Positions 1-11,411 of a stretch of DNA of 64,000 bases are shown piece after piece (positions within the stretch are counted from its first letter, which is position 1; the number at the start of each line of letters is the position of its first letter). The stretch spans positions 682,001 to 746,000 of the forward strand of contig JASVEC010000017.1 of the NCBI GenBank assembly GCA_030770535.1. Reading direction: 5' to 3'. Position numbers and translations under genes: made by a program. The stretch is from Batkoa obscura (Eukaryota > Entomophthoromycota > Entomophthoromycetes > Entomophthorales > Batkoaceae). The notes below the pieces were generated by a model that was not told the origin of the DNA, did not search any database, and saw only the letters and a list, made by a program, of their open reading frames with translations.

Positions 1-417
1 TTGAAAATATTAATTGAATATTCAATTTTAATAACCCCTTTTTTTTATTTGAATATTAATTTATGATTTTAACACGTTCAGTTATTATAGAGATTAAAAT
101 ATAATTATTAAATTCTATTTTAAAAAATAATATTTTTAAATAAAATAACTTAAATAAGCTTTTAATATAGTTAGTTACTAATAGTTGTTTTAAAATTGAC
201 AAAAATATTATTAGTACTAGAATATTTTTTTTATAAAATTTTATAAGTTTAATAATAAATAAATTGTTAAATTATAATCAATTTTTGTCTGTTTTTAAAC
301 TATGTCCTTGGTTAGTTTTGTATTTATTTAGTTTTTATAATTTATTTTTATTAATAAATAATACTAAAACTAGAAACGTTTATATTTTAAAAAAAAAAGT
401 AATATTCTATCAAAATA
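1..417. other. AT-rich DNA without a gene
   Basis: No coding region with a plausible start or motif is seen. The last bases (about 418-424, ATAGGGGG) look like the left edge of the MITE copy that continues at 852, beyond an inserted LTR-like repeat. Confidence 0.5.
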
Positions 418-424
418 TAGGGGG

Positions 425-851
425 TGTGAAAGTTGGTACTCAGTGGTAGGAGTTAAAAGCAGTTCTTGGTTGATTAACTTGCCTTGAGTTGAACGGTTTT
501 AGTTTATGTAACTAAGATAGACTTAAATGAATAAGAATAATACGTAATAAGTTACGAACTATGTAAAACAAATAGAATAGAAGATACTACTGTAAAATCT
601 ACCTAAGACATTGTCAGAAAGACTAAGTGGCTTTATTAATGGTACGATATCAAGGAGTAATTCAGTTAAAAAGCCTCGAGTTATTATGTTGAAGAATCTC
701 TTTTATACTCTTTGCAATGTGAAGTTAGAAATTCTCGCAGCAAATCAAAATAAAGGACTCTGAGTTGATTGTGTTTGAACTTGAGAACACAGCAATTTGA
801 GTGATTGTTGTGTTATAATCAATCTGAGAGCTAATAAACCAATATTTCACA
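425..851 (+). mobile_element. LTR-like repeat, copy A (fossil, probably solo LTR)
   Basis: The repeat starts TGTGAAAGTTGG and ends AATATTTCACA, so it has TG...CA ends and a 7-bp terminal inverted repeat (TGTGAAA/TTTCACA), as LTRs do. Related copies lie at 20612-21089, 31319-31782 and 32384-32876. A GGGG(T) direct repeat flanks it at 421-425 and 852-856, which fits a target duplication. The insertion lies at the very left end of a MITE (418-424 plus 852-950), so it came after the MITE. No gag or pol is seen nearby, so its class (copia or gypsy type) is unknown. A SINE-like origin is a less likely alternative. Confidence 0.6.
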
Positions 852-950
852 GGGGTGTTTTTTTTGGCTTCATTATTTTTTCCATTTTTTAAGCGCTATT
901 TCAGCAGAAAGATTGTTAGTAAAATCCCTAAACAAAAAAATACATCCCCT
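852..950 (+). mobile_element. MITE copy 1 (left tip cut off by LTR insertion)
   Basis: This is a copy of the ~98-bp family found throughout the window. It begins GGGGTGTTTTTTTTGGCTTC, has the central AAGCGCTATTT, and ends AAATACATCCCCT. The first bases of the element lie at 418-424, on the other side of the LTR-like repeat. Confidence 0.75.
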
Positions 951-1856
951 ATATATATATATTGATAATTTAAAGCAAATAAAAATATTAAACTAACAAT
1001 AAGTTTTTTCATATAACAGTATAAATAATAAAATTTAAAATTAAATTATTTTAAATATTAAATAAAAAAATAAAATTTATTAAATTAAATATATATAAAT
1101 GTTTATTTTTTAATTAGTTTAAAATTATAGAAACATTATTTAAATTACATTTGAAAGTTTCATTTATTAATTTTTAAATTAACTAATTATATTGAAAAAC
1201 ATTTTAAATATTATTTATATTAACAAAAGATAAGTTTAAATATTATACTGCTTTAGCTTAAAAATAAAATTCCAATTATTAAATATTTATTTAGCTTTCT
1301 ATATTTATGAAAAAAAATTAATTTGTTAAACTTTGAATGTTTATATTTAATAAATTGTTTCTTCATTATAACTTTTTTTTTTAAAATTGAATATCTTAAA
1401 ACAAATGTAAAATATAATTTACTAATTATTTTTCAGATTTTAAAGCAAAAATGCCAAGTGTTTTCAAAAATTTAAAATGAAAGCTAATTGATTTTAAATA
1501 TTACAACATACTATTAAGTTACTATAAAATATAGTAACATATACTTTGGAATCAAGCCATGACTAATAGTTAGATAAAAAAGGATGTTGATATTGACTTT
1601 AACTCTAAATTTAGTAGATCACATAGTGGTACTTTGAAATTATTATATTTGAACGCTTATTTTTGTATTTGACCTCCTTTTCATTTTTTTACAGAACTAT
1701 ATTTAACTTTAATTCGTTAATTTAGAATAATTAACTTTGTGGACCAATCGGATTTCTTATTATTTAAAACATAGAACATTATTAATGAAATCAATTAAAA
1801 AGCTAAAACAACTTTAATCTATTGATTTAGTTTACAATAAGCGGTGAATTATGTAC
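951..1856. other. AT-rich DNA without a gene
   Basis: Nothing coding is seen. The last few hundred bases presumably hold the promoter of the DNA-binding gene at 1898. Confidence 0.5.
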
Positions 1857-1864
1857 TATATATA
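1857..1864 (+). promoter_or_regulatory. TATA box of the 1898 gene
   Basis: TATATATA lies 34 nt before the ATG at 1898. Similar TATA boxes precede every member of this family. Confidence 0.5.
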
Positions 1865-1897
1865 CAATGAACATACCCAGTACATGCCTTACAAATT

Positions 1898-2686
1898 ATG
1901 AATGAGTTAAATTTTATTAAAAGTGAATCCACATCTCCGAAGCAAAAGGAGAGGGTGGTATTGAGCATGGCACAAAGATTAGAAATTATAAATCTAGGCG
2001 AGCAACATGGGTTATCTCATCAAGAGATAGCCACTCAATTTAATGTAGGAAGAAGCACCGTGACAAAGATACTTCTAAATAAAGAAAAAATCAAAATGAT
2101 AAGTAAAGGAGTTTCAAATGATTTAAGGAAAAGGATACGAACTAGTGAATTTGATGAGCTTGAAAGAAGGTTAGCAGTTTGGTGTACTAAAGATGCTATT
2201 ATTAATGATAAAGGTATATTGGAATTAACTTCGCAACATGACAGCTCTAAAATTGAAGAAAAAGCTCAAGAGCTTGCTATTGAATTAAAATTATCAAACT
2301 TTAATCTAAATAGTAGATGGCTAGTTAAGTTTCGTAGAAAATTTAAACTTGGGTTTAAGAATATTATCAAAAGTAAAGAGGATAATAATCAATCTCTAAA
2401 TCAGAATGTGTATAATCAAATTGAGACTACTGGGTTCCAAAATTTATCCTTTTTTGATTCCAATCCTTCTGGCTTTAAGAATGGGTTCTATAATTATAGC
2501 AATAATTCGAATTACAACCCGGTTCTCCTTAACTTTAATAATAGCCTTTGGGACAATAATTATCGTATTCCCAGTTTTGATGATACTTTTAATTATAGTA
2601 ACATGAATGGTTGCACTTATACTCAACCATATGTAAATGAATTTTATAACTTGTTCAGTGATAATAATGATTTATCGAATCGTTGA
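1898..2686 (+). CDS. CENP-B-type DNA-binding protein 1 (DBD only)
   Basis: The protein is 262 aa from one exon. Residues ~20-62 form a pipsqueak/CENP-B N-terminal helix-turn-helix with the recognition-helix motif GRSTVTKI. A basic linker (LRKRIRTSEF, ~76-85) leads to a second CENP-B/Tc5-type helix-turn-helix that ends at ~154 with RWLVKFRRKFKLGFK. This pair is the DNA-binding half of pogo/Tigger transposases and of CENP-B and the fission yeast Abp1/Cbh proteins. There is no DDE catalytic domain. Residues 155-262 are low complexity, rich in Asn, Tyr, Ser and Phe. By sequence (WC-K-DA in helix 2) it groups with the genes at 4447, 6943 and 8898. A nuclear DNA-binding role is inferred from the domains; the target is unknown. 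The first ATG is used and lies just after a TATA box. Confidence 0.8.
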   Translation: MNELNFIKSESTSPKQKERVVLSMAQRLEIINLGEQHGLSHQEIATQFNVGRSTVTKILLNKEKIKMISKGVSNDLRKRIRTSEFDELERRLAVWCTKDAIINDKGILELTSQHDSSKIEEKAQELAIELKLSNFNLNSRWLVKFRRKFKLGFKNIIKSKEDNNQSLNQNVYNQIETTGFQNLSFFDSNPSGFKNGFYNYSNNSNYNPVLLNFNNSLWDNNYRIPSFDDTFNYSNMNGCTYTQPYVNEFYNLFSDNNDLSNR

Positions 2687-4412
2687 TTTAATTTGATTAG
2701 TTATAAAATTATAGATCATTATGATAGGCTATTGTTAAATTAATACATAGTAAGTTTCTCATGTCAATATTTGCTTTTTATCTCTGAGCGATTGCTTGTT
2801 GAGTTTTAGTTACTCTTCAATTTTAATTGAAAACCAACTTTCTATACATTCCTATTACTCTAACCTTTACTTGTAAAAGTATTTCTGAGATTTTGAGGAT
2901 ATAAACCAACCGAGTACCTAAATGAAAATAAGGAATAAAAGTAAAAAAAGATTTATTTGAAAATAAACTTAAATTTAAATATAATAGCTCTGATTTTGAT
3001 AAATATTGCTTTAATTTTTAGAATATTATAAAGTAATAATTATTCTAAAAGTAAAACTTTTTCAACCAGTTTATGACAATACCCTTATGAATACTTTTTT
3101 ACCATCTATGTATTAAATATAATTACATAGATCTATTATAACTAAATCTAATATATTGTGGCAAATTATTTAATCTTTAAGAATACTAACATTTATTGGA
3201 TTTTATATTTGGTATCTTACATAACATTCTGACAGCGTATCTACTTTTGACCAAAATAATTTATTTTTATGTAAACATCAAGATTTTTTTAATGAATTCG
3301 TTTTACTTATATCACAAAAAATTATGCAGTTAAAATTTTAAGTGCTTTTTTTACTTAGTTTTATAGCTTCCACTCTACTTTATCAATGGGAATATATTAA
3401 ATATTGGCACTTTAAAACTTGGAATTTTCATTTAAAACTAGAATCCTTTAACAAATAGTCCAAATTAGATTACTTTACTACTGATTTGACATAAGCATAA
3501 TATGGACATTTTATTTCTGTATTTGTCAAATACAAAAACAGGAAAAATCTTTATGATTAAACTCATTAAATACAAAATAAAAATGCCTATGTTGTGTTTA
3601 AATCAAATCAGTAGTATATGAATTTTGAATTTTAAGTGTCATTTTCCTTTTTTGATTTAGTAGAATAAAATGAATTAAGCGAATTAAATTATATTATATT
3701 ATTAAAAAATATATTTCAAATTAACTGAAACCTAGAACGTTAAGATAATAAAACTAAATTTAGTAAATTACTTTTCGAATTTTGAAACAGAAAATGACAT
3801 GTTTTATTTTGTGATATAAAATTAATAATTTGAAAAGCATGAGATAAATAGAATTAAGTTTAATAAGTTTTAAAGTTCTCATGATTTTCATGTTTATTCA
3901 AGGTCTTGGCTATTACTCAGTATTTTAATGATTCTGCAGCAATATTAAAGGTAGCTATAATATTGATTTATAAGATTTCACCGTTTTTGTTATCAAATGA
4001 GCCCTACAAAATAACTTTAATTAATTTTTGAACTTTACACTATAGTCATTTCGTGACTCATGAAATTGACCTTATTGAATTAAAAACTGCGCATTTTTCA
4101 AACGCAGCGATTTCATTTTTTTGAAGCTTATGTAAGAAAAATGGATATCTTTCTTGCAAATATAAACAAAATACCATGTATATATTTAGGATCTTTATTT
4201 AATTTAATTATAAAATATTCCCATAACTGACCTTATGTCCTATAATTTTAGCAGTGTTTATTTTACAGTAAAAAAAAGTTGACCAAGAATAAAGTTCTGC
4301 TGCGTAAAATAGGGAACACAAAATGAAAAATAGTAAAAATTGAATGGTGATATAGTTAAAAGTTCTTACAGTGAGAATGTGGCGTTTTAATATAAAAAGA
4401 TTGACAAAAAAG
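2687..4412. other. Intergenic AT-rich DNA
   Basis: No supported gene is found in 1.7 kb. A 75-codon open frame on the minus strand (4208-4435) overlaps the promoter of the next gene and has no recognisable features. Confidence 0.5.
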
Positions 4413-4420
4413 TATATAAG
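4413..4420 (+). promoter_or_regulatory. TATA box of the 4447 gene
   Basis: TATATAAG lies 27 nt before the ATG at 4447. Such a short distance implies a very short 5' leader. Confidence 0.5.
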
Positions 4421-4446
4421 CATTAAATTAAACAAAATCTCAAATT

Positions 4447-5442
4447 ATGGCTGAAAGTGAAAACTTTATTGATAAATCTAAAAAAGTAGGGAGGACAACT
4501 TTGAGTATGAATGAGAAGCTTAAAATTATAGAGTTAGCAGGTAAACATACACATCAGGAAATTGCAAATCAATTTAATGTTGGACGTAGTACAGTCACTA
4601 AAATTTTATCAAAAAAGGATAAGATTATTGATTCAAGCAAGGGGATTTGTATTGATTTGAGAAGAAGAGTTCGGTCCAATAGCTTTGGTGACATTGAGAA
4701 AAAAGTATTGGAGTGGTGCGCCAAAGATGCGGAATTAGACGAGCAGGGAACTTTAACTTTAAACACAAGATACGACAGCGAGAAAATAGTCAAAAAGGCA
4801 AAGGAAATAGCAAGCGAGATGAATCAACAACATTTTTTTGCAGATAACGTATGGTTAATGAAATTTAGGCGGAGATTTAGGCTCAAGTTTGATATCAAAA
4901 AGCTTGATGATTCTGAGAGCTTTGAAAATAACTCCGAACTTAATGTTTGTAACCAAAACCAAACTCCCATATTTAATGGCAATGAATTTAATTTTGATAG
5001 TAATGGTAATTGGTTTGAAGCAAACGACATGGGACTTGACTTTTTATATAACCACAATAATGCAGTTTATAACAATTTATTGAATCACGCTCAAAGTAAC
5101 GTAAGTAATATTAATACTCAACATAATGAACTTGGCCTAAATTTGTATAACTATAGTAATAATTGCCTTGAAAATAATGCTAAAAGCCCATATCTAATGG
5201 ACTCCGCTATCCCATCCCCATTTTTAACACCCTTGAGTCAATCTTCGCAAAGCATTGAAAGCTTTTTATTTCAACAAAACGACCCTTATGCTCTAGATGG
5301 TTTAAATCTTATGAGCAATGATAATGACTTCAATCAATTAACATCATCTAATACCCTTTTTCCTTACCCTACATCCTTTTCTACTAACCAACTAAATCCT
5401 AAACCAGAAGATTGGACTTCAAACCCACGTAATACTCCGTAA
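4447..5442 (+). CDS. CENP-B-type DNA-binding protein 2 (DBD only)
   Basis: The protein is 331 aa from one exon, the longest of the family. The first helix-turn-helix (~16-58) carries NVGRSTVTKI. It is two residues shorter than its relatives before SHQEI (AGKHTHQEIA), so the turn between helices 1 and 2 is tighter. The basic linker reads LRRRVRSNSF, and the second CENP-B-type domain ends in WLMKFRRRFRLKF at ~142. The remaining ~190 residues are Asn-, Ser-, Phe- and Pro-rich, with no predicted fold, and no nuclease domain follows. It is closest to the neighbours at 1898, 6943 and 8898 (shared WCAKDA and the Y-DS-KI motif). Whether it activates, represses or simply coats DNA cannot be told from sequence. 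Confidence 0.8.
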   Translation: MAESENFIDKSKKVGRTTLSMNEKLKIIELAGKHTHQEIANQFNVGRSTVTKILSKKDKIIDSSKGICIDLRRRVRSNSFGDIEKKVLEWCAKDAELDEQGTLTLNTRYDSEKIVKKAKEIASEMNQQHFFADNVWLMKFRRRFRLKFDIKKLDDSESFENNSELNVCNQNQTPIFNGNEFNFDSNGNWFEANDMGLDFLYNHNNAVYNNLLNHAQSNVSNINTQHNELGLNLYNYSNNCLENNAKSPYLMDSAIPSPFLTPLSQSSQSIESFLFQQNDPYALDGLNLMSNDNDFNQLTSSNTLFPYPTSFSTNQLNPKPEDWTSNPRNTP

Positions 5443-6813
5443 AATAAGATGTAGCTACATCTTTCTTAAAAATAATAAAACAATAATAATACATATTTTC
5501 CATTATTATAATGGGTTCTATTATAGCCTTCTGAGTTATGATGTCAGTTTTAGTTATCCTTGTTTAAACTCCATTTTTTTGACCCCGTCTAAATTGAGTA
5601 GTGTTTCAATATAAGAACAAAGATCTTATAATATACAAAGGTGGATGAATATGATAAAAAAATCAAACAAAATGATATCCTAAAAGGTCTTAAAAACTAC
5701 TCAATTAGTTCTATGGGGCTCCTCACTAATATGATGAATTTGTTGAAAAATTTCCAAGTGTAGCACTTTAAATGATTTGATTGAGAGGCCGAATCTAAGG
5801 TTTCTTGAGAAAAATTAATTGCAATATTCAACCTATCTAATTTATTTTGTAATTGCTAGTTTATAAATTTTACCTCTTGATAGGTATCTTTAGATAGAAG
5901 AAGGTGTGAATTCGTTACAAAACTTCTGAACATATTCAAATCAAGTATTAGTAAAATTAGTAATGGATTTTAATACAAGGATCATAAACCATTGAGAATA
6001 AAGACGGCAGAATTAACTCATATTTATAAATCAGAGTAACATTTAAAGAACTCTTAAGAACAAACTAAATTTCTTTATTACAAAAATAATTTTTTAGCCC
6101 AAAAGTACAATTTCAAAAACGCAATTTTTTAATTTAACCTACTCTTTAATAAAATTCATAGTTTGATATTAACTATAAGTTAAGCTATAAGTTAAATTAA
6201 AATTGAAGTCATTATGATCATCATAGTAAATATTAAGATAGCCTAGTGAGCTTTATTAAAAAATTTTAAAATTTGAACGTCATATTACCATATTCCATTA
6301 ATAAGCAGTTATTGATGAAATAAAGTGATAAATTATACAAAAATAATGATTATACGAGATTGAATGGGTACAATTTATTCAAAAAAAGCTTTATAAAAGT
6401 TACTAATAGCAATATTGAGTTTTAAGGATAAACGTTTCACCTGAAACATCAAATTTCAGAGCATTTATTCTATTTATAGTCAATAAATATTTATTAAAGT
6501 TTAATAACTGAATTATAAATATTTTATAAATATAATACATTGGTGTATAATTGAGTATTTTTTTAAAACTGCTACAATTTAAAAAAAGTATATTTCCAAC
6601 GTAGTTGTTAATAAAGAATACCTATATTCGAATTATTTTAACACATTATGCCTATTAGTATATTTTGTTTAGCTACATATAGGATATTTGTGCTAATAAA
6701 CTCATATGTAAAATTCATAATTATAGCGAGGTTTCACTTTGAGTTAGATGTTTCAAATTAATTGTCCATATAGTATATTAAAAACTTTGATATATTAGGA
6801 GAATTTAAAAAGA
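5443..6813. other. Intergenic AT-rich DNA
   Basis: Nothing coding is recognised. An 11-bp inverted repeat (AATTGAGTAGT near 5591 and ACTACTCAATT near 5698) is the only structure noticed. Confidence 0.5.
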
Positions 6814-6820
6814 TATATAA
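6814..6820 (+). promoter_or_regulatory. TATA box of the 6943 gene
   Basis: TATATAA lies about 125 nt before the chosen ATG. The 5' leader would therefore be longer than in the sister genes. Confidence 0.4.
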
Positions 6821-6942
6821 ATTGAGAAATGCTAAAAAGCATTTGAAACATTTTTTATTCGATAGCTTAAATTTTAACTTTAATTCCCTTGAATAAGGCA
6901 TTGTTACCTTGGTGGCCAAGTTTTTATACAGAGAATCTTACA

Positions 6943-7893
6943 ATGACAAAACGATTTGCTTTGAGTATGTCCCAGAAACTAGAAGTAATAAAATTACATG
7001 AGGACGGAATGCTCCACAAAAACATAGCTGTACGCTTTAATGTAGGTAGGAGTACTGTAACAAAGATATTATTAAAAAAGGATGAGATAAGACAATTATC
7101 CAAGGGAATCCAGATTGATTTAAGGGAAAAAGTCAGGAAGCATGAATTTGCTAATATTGAGCAAAGAGTATTGGAATGGTGCTCCTACGATTTAGTCAAG
7201 GGTCATAAAGGTGATTTATTACTTCCATTAAGCTACACTAGCGATAAAATAAAGGAAAAGGCTAACAAAGTTGCGGCTGAAATAGGAGAAAATAATTTTA
7301 TAGCTGACAATAAATGGCTAGCTAGGTTTCGTAGAAGATTTAAATTAAGCTTTGTAATCAAAAGAAAACGTAAAACCCAGCACTTTATAGATAAAACCAA
7401 TGTCATTGAACCTGAACATTTAGACGATTGTAGCAGCTTGCTAAATCTCAAAAGTTCATTACTTGATGATCAGGGTTGTATTTTAGGCAACGAAGTTTTA
7501 TTAAATAGCTCAAAATTTAAATTTAGTAATAATATCAGTAATGATTTTGAGATGATATTTTATAATGAAGATCAGAATAAAGACTATAGGCCAAATAATG
7601 CGATTTTGAACATCAAGAGCTTGGCTTTTATCCCAAACAGTTCCAGTTGTATCCCTCATTCATATCAAAACTATACGTATACTCCGATAAACTTTATAGA
7701 TGCATTGTTACTTAATGGAATCCCTTTTTATACTAATACCTACCCAAGTGTCATTAATGATGTTATTCCATATCAAAATACATCCTTTCACGAAGTGCCA
7801 ATTTTTGGCACTTCTTCATTTGATCATAGCATTTATTCAAACTCAAATGAAACTTATGGAGAATTTAATAGCGTAAACTCAATAATTGCATAA
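6943..7893 (+). CDS. CENP-B-type DNA-binding protein 3 (DBD only)
   Basis: The protein is 316 aa from one exon. The frame is open from 6889, but the first ATG is at 6943 (MTKRFALSMSQ). It aligns with the starts of the sister proteins, so it is taken as the start. Helix-turn-helix 1 is at ~5-46 (NVGRSTVTKI), followed by the basic linker LREKVRKHEF. Helix-turn-helix 2 ends at WLARFRRRFKLSF (~136). The tail (~140-316) is Asn/Ser/Tyr/Pro-rich. The protein belongs to the subgroup with WC-x2-D in the second domain. The next gene at 8898 is convergent. No DDE domain is present, so it is a DNA-binding protein and not a working transposase. Confidence 0.8.
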   Translation: MTKRFALSMSQKLEVIKLHEDGMLHKNIAVRFNVGRSTVTKILLKKDEIRQLSKGIQIDLREKVRKHEFANIEQRVLEWCSYDLVKGHKGDLLLPLSYTSDKIKEKANKVAAEIGENNFIADNKWLARFRRRFKLSFVIKRKRKTQHFIDKTNVIEPEHLDDCSSLLNLKSSLLDDQGCILGNEVLLNSSKFKFSNNISNDFEMIFYNEDQNKDYRPNNAILNIKSLAFIPNSSSCIPHSYQNYTYTPINFIDALLLNGIPFYTNTYPSVINDVIPYQNTSFHEVPIFGTSSFDHSIYSNSNETYGEFNSVNSIIA

Positions 7894-8897
7894 TTCAAAG
7901 ATATGATTGCTTGATATAATTAACTCACTATATATATTATTTTGGATTATTATAATGTCAGTAAACGTAAACTTAGCCTTAAAGTTTTTTATCCAGAAAT
8001 TTTGATTTGTAAATATTAAATAAAAATGTTACGTACAAATTTAGATTTATACTTTTGTTTAATTTTGATATTGCTAAATCTTCTTGACAAGCACCTGAAC
8101 AAATAATTTGTTTAATAAATATAATAAACTGAGAGTACAACGGTTACTTTAAAGTAAATACCTATAAAGTAAAAAGTAAAAGTAGAAAAATGTAGCTTCA
8201 TTTGAATATCTACCAAGCTTTCCTAGAATAGTATAAGAATACATTTATTTACTATTTTACCTTTATCACTGTTTACCCCCACTTCCTTGAGCTATGTCAC
8301 TTCTCGGTAACACATAAGAATTCAAGGATATTAAGCATAGTTATTGTGAAAACTCGATTTTTTTGTCTTCTACAACTACCTTAAACTATATATTAAAAAT
8401 TGGTCAAAACCGATCTTTATATCTATACAATTTTTCTGTTAAGTTTTGCTTTTAGTAAAACCATAAGAGACTATAGTAAAAAATAAACATGCGTAATTTC
8501 AAATAGTTAAATCAGGTGATCTAATAAAAGCTACTTCAATTTACAAGTATCACTAAAGAACCCCATCTCGCAGAGCATAAAATATAATACTTCAAAACAA
8601 GCGTTTTGCTGTAAAATGTTAAATAGGTTTATATAGCTACATAAGGAGATTTAATAAATTATAATAACTTTGTTACAAATGATCAATTGAAATAAGGCCA
8701 ACATATTGCTACTATATTAAATTTATTACAGATAAAAGGAAAGCTCAATCAAGGGTTACTTAAGTAATTCAAAGCATTGAAATAAATAAGATCACTATAA
8801 TGATCTAAATAAAAATTATTGTAATCGTCAGGATAATTTAAAAATGTATCGGTATCGGATAGAGGATTCTAACAGGCTGAAACGTAGCTGTTATTGT
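7894..8897. other. Intergenic DNA between convergent genes
   Basis: No gene is seen; this is 1 kb of 3' flank shared by two convergent members of the DNA-binding family. Confidence 0.5.
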
Positions 8898-9506
8898 TCA
8901 AAAAATATATGCATTAAGTTGCGTATTCATATCATCATAGATTTCATTGTAGGTTTGATAATCAGTTAGAGAAGGGAGAGTAAAATCATCAGGCACATTG
9001 CTTTTAATAACGTTAGTACCTTTGATAGTTAAAGAACCTAACTGTTTTTTAGGTATTTTAAATTTTAATTTAAACTTCCTTCGAAGCTTGGATAGCCAAA
9101 GGCTATCTGCAATAAAATGAGATTGATTTAGCTCATTTGCTATTTTTTGGGCTTTCATAATAATCTTATCACTGTCATAATCTGGAGATAATTTAAGAAA
9201 TCCTTGTTCGTCTTTTTCTGCATCCTTGGTGCACCATTCAATCACTCTTCTTTCAAGTATGTTAAATTCGTTTTTTCTAATACGCTTCCTTAAATCATTT
9301 TCAACCCCTTCACTCAATGTAAGTAGTTTTTCTTTGTTAGTAATGATTTTTGATACTGTGCTTCTTCCTATATTAAACATGTTTGAAATGTATTGATTGG
9401 TGCTTCCGGCTTCGTGTAGCCTTATTATTTCTAGTTTCTGAGTCATATCCAATACATTTCTTTCTTTATGTTTTAGTTCAGTACCTTGATTGTTAGTATT
9501 AGCCAT
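8898..9506 (-). CDS. CENP-B-type DNA-binding protein 4 (DBD only, short tail)
   Basis: The protein is 202 aa from one exon, starting at MANTNNQG. Helix-turn-helix 1 is at ~17-58 and has NIGRSTVSKI (Ser for the usual Thr). The linker is LRKRIRKNEF. Helix-turn-helix 2 ends with WLSKLRRKFKLKF, with Leu for the usual Phe before RR. The tail is only ~45 residues and carries the short motif IKSNVPDDF, which also appears after the DNA-binding domain in the genes at 50004 and 53222. By its domains it belongs with the three genes upstream. It is convergent with the gene at 6943. Confidence 0.8.
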   Translation of the reverse strand: MANTNNQGTELKHKERNVLDMTQKLEIIRLHEAGSTNQYISNMFNIGRSTVSKIITNKEKLLTLSEGVENDLRKRIRKNEFNILERRVIEWCTKDAEKDEQGFLKLSPDYDSDKIIMKAQKIANELNQSHFIADSLWLSKLRRKFKLKFKIPKKQLGSLTIKGTNVIKSNVPDDFTLPSLTDYQTYNEIYDDMNTQLNAYIF

Positions 9507-9544
9507 TGTTTTTATTTTTTTTTAAATTTATTATTGTTTTAAAC

Positions 9545-9555
9545 CATATATATAT
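9545..9555 (-). promoter_or_regulatory. TATA box of the 9506 gene
   Basis: On the minus strand a TATATATATGG run lies ~40 nt before the ATG. Confidence 0.45.
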
Positions 9556-10447
9556 TAATGGGATGCTATTTTATAATAGTCAAATGCTCTAACACTATAA
9601 CAAAAATTACGAATACACATACTAATAACATTACATTTGGTATTTGATATGTTTATAATGTTATCTTATGATGCTTCATCTTTTCTGATAACTTCAATTC
9701 TTTATTAGAAGTTTCTTTTTTGTAAAGAATAATTCAAAAGGTTTTGATTCGCTTATCGTTTTATATTTTTTTGACAAAACTCAACAGCGGTGTAACAATA
9801 ACGAATTGATTATAAGCCACATTTACTACAACTAATCAATATAATCAATCTGTTGAGGACATAATGATATTCTCTCAAATTTTATCATCAGAGCTAATAA
9901 TAAGTATTTAAAACTTCACTTACATTTATCTATTTTAAATGTAATATTCAGCATTATTAATTACAATTGCTTTAGAACAATGTATATATTTAATCAATTA
10001 TTTGAGTTATTTATAACTAAATTAGTTATACTGTGGTTGCTATAAAAAATGCTCTTCTATGGTAATGATGTTTATTACCATAAAAGCAGAAACACATGTA
10101 CAAACTTTGATATTTTCAAATATTTAAATCAAAGGGATATTAGGAATTATTAAATATCAATAATTATTTTGAATTTCTATTGCAACCATGAAAAGCTAAT
10201 ATCATGTATTGCCAAAAATTAATACTTCTAACCAATAAAATATAAAGAATTATTATTAGGTCAAAACTCGAATTTATTAATTTTATAGCTTCTATAAAGA
10301 AAATTAGTGATCAAAAATGACACTTTTTACAATGCAAAAAAGGCAAAATAGTCATTTATTTTAAAATAGGAATACTTTAAACTATAGAAGCTAGTGAGAA
10401 GAGCAGAAGAATTAGACTCAACACCTGTCTCCTATTTCTATAGTAAC
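9556..10447. other. Intergenic AT-rich DNA
   Basis: No gene, repeat or RNA is recognised. Confidence 0.45.
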
Positions 10448-10642
10448 ATGTCTACAGATTTTGCGTTCTCTTTTTCAAATGACAAACTTGTGGCTCAAAT
10501 CAAAACCCCAGTTAAAGATATGGAATATTCTTTTTTGAAGGAGTGCACAATACATGAGGAAAATATAACCGTTGTTTGTTTATTGCGAAATTACAAAGAC
10601 TGGAAAAAAAACGCGAAAAAAGAAATACATGAACTTATTTAG
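10448..10642 (+). CDS. Small hypothetical protein or coding fragment
   Basis: This is a 64-codon frame from ATG (MSTDFAFSFSNDK) to a stop at 10642. The frame stays open upstream to 10388, just after an AG that could be a splice acceptor, so it could also be the last exon of something longer. It is mildly charged, has two Cys and no signal peptide, and matches no family I recognise. Amino-acid use looks more protein-like than the surrounding spacer. It could equally be a decayed gene fragment. Confidence 0.25.
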   Translation: MSTDFAFSFSNDKLVAQIKTPVKDMEYSFLKECTIHEENITVVCLLRNYKDWKKNAKKEIHELI

Positions 10643-11411
10643 AACTCTTGTGCTCAAAGGCAATGTAAATTAATTTGTGGTAAGTATAAAGTTGAATAGG
10701 TATACTAACCCCAAAAGACTTACCTTCAAATAGATAACTTATAAGGGTGAAAAGTATAGCATTAGCGGCTACAACTAGCTTCTAGCTTTGCCCTGGATTT
10801 AAATCATAGTCTAGTCAGCTTAAGTTAATCTAAGCTTATAAAACGGTTTAGTATCTATATGTAATACTTGGTACATGTATTTATAAGTTCAAACTCAATA
10901 ATACTCAAGCTTATAAAAGGACTTAAATAGTTGACATAAGTAACTTAAATAAGATACACATTGAGTTCTTTTCAAAGTTTATATGAAAAAAGTTCTAATT
11001 TAATAAATATGTATTAGTATTTTTTAGTACAGCTAGTAAATTTATATTTAGGAATTATATGTATAATGTTTAATAAAAGTTGTCATAAACAAAAAATATA
11101 TAGGTTTTGTATTTAATTAAATGTTTTAAAAATCCTTGTGCTAAACTTTATAAGATAAATATCAAGGCTGGAGTATAGAAATTTAATGATAAAATTATTA
11201 TTGCTCTGATTTGGGAATTCATCATTAGTTAGAAAATTTATTAGCTCAATACCTATGGGCAATACTTTTGGTATAATACAGCGTTAGACTCCGTCAATAC
11301 TAATTAGATTTGATTTCAGTAGTCTATATCTAGCAGTTATTGATATTCAACGATTCCTTTAACACTACTATAAATAATCTCCACAAAATAAAATAAGTTA
11401 TGACCAAATGA
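10643..11411. other. Intergenic AT-rich DNA
   Basis: No supported feature is seen; this is the 3' flank of the minus-strand gene at 11412. Confidence 0.45.

Noticed and set aside
264-449. Open frame running into the LTR-like repeat
   Set aside because: No ATG at its start, extremely Leu/Phe/Asn composition from AT-rich DNA, and its end is repeat sequence.
425-500. tRNA-like start (TACTCAGTGGTAGGAGT) in the LTR-like repeat, suggesting a SINE
   Set aside because: The A-box is poor, no GGTTCGA-type B-box follows at the right distance, there is no A-tail, and the TGTGAAA/TTTCACA ends fit an LTR better.
4208-4435. Minus-strand 75-codon hydrophobic frame
   Set aside because: It overlaps the promoter and TATA box of the gene at 4447; composition is that of AT-rich spacer.
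4569-5057. Minus-strand frames inside the gene at 4447
   Set aside because: Antisense shadows of a well-supported DNA-binding gene. The same applies to frames opposite the genes at 1898, 6943, 11412, 39061, 43691, 50004 and 53222.
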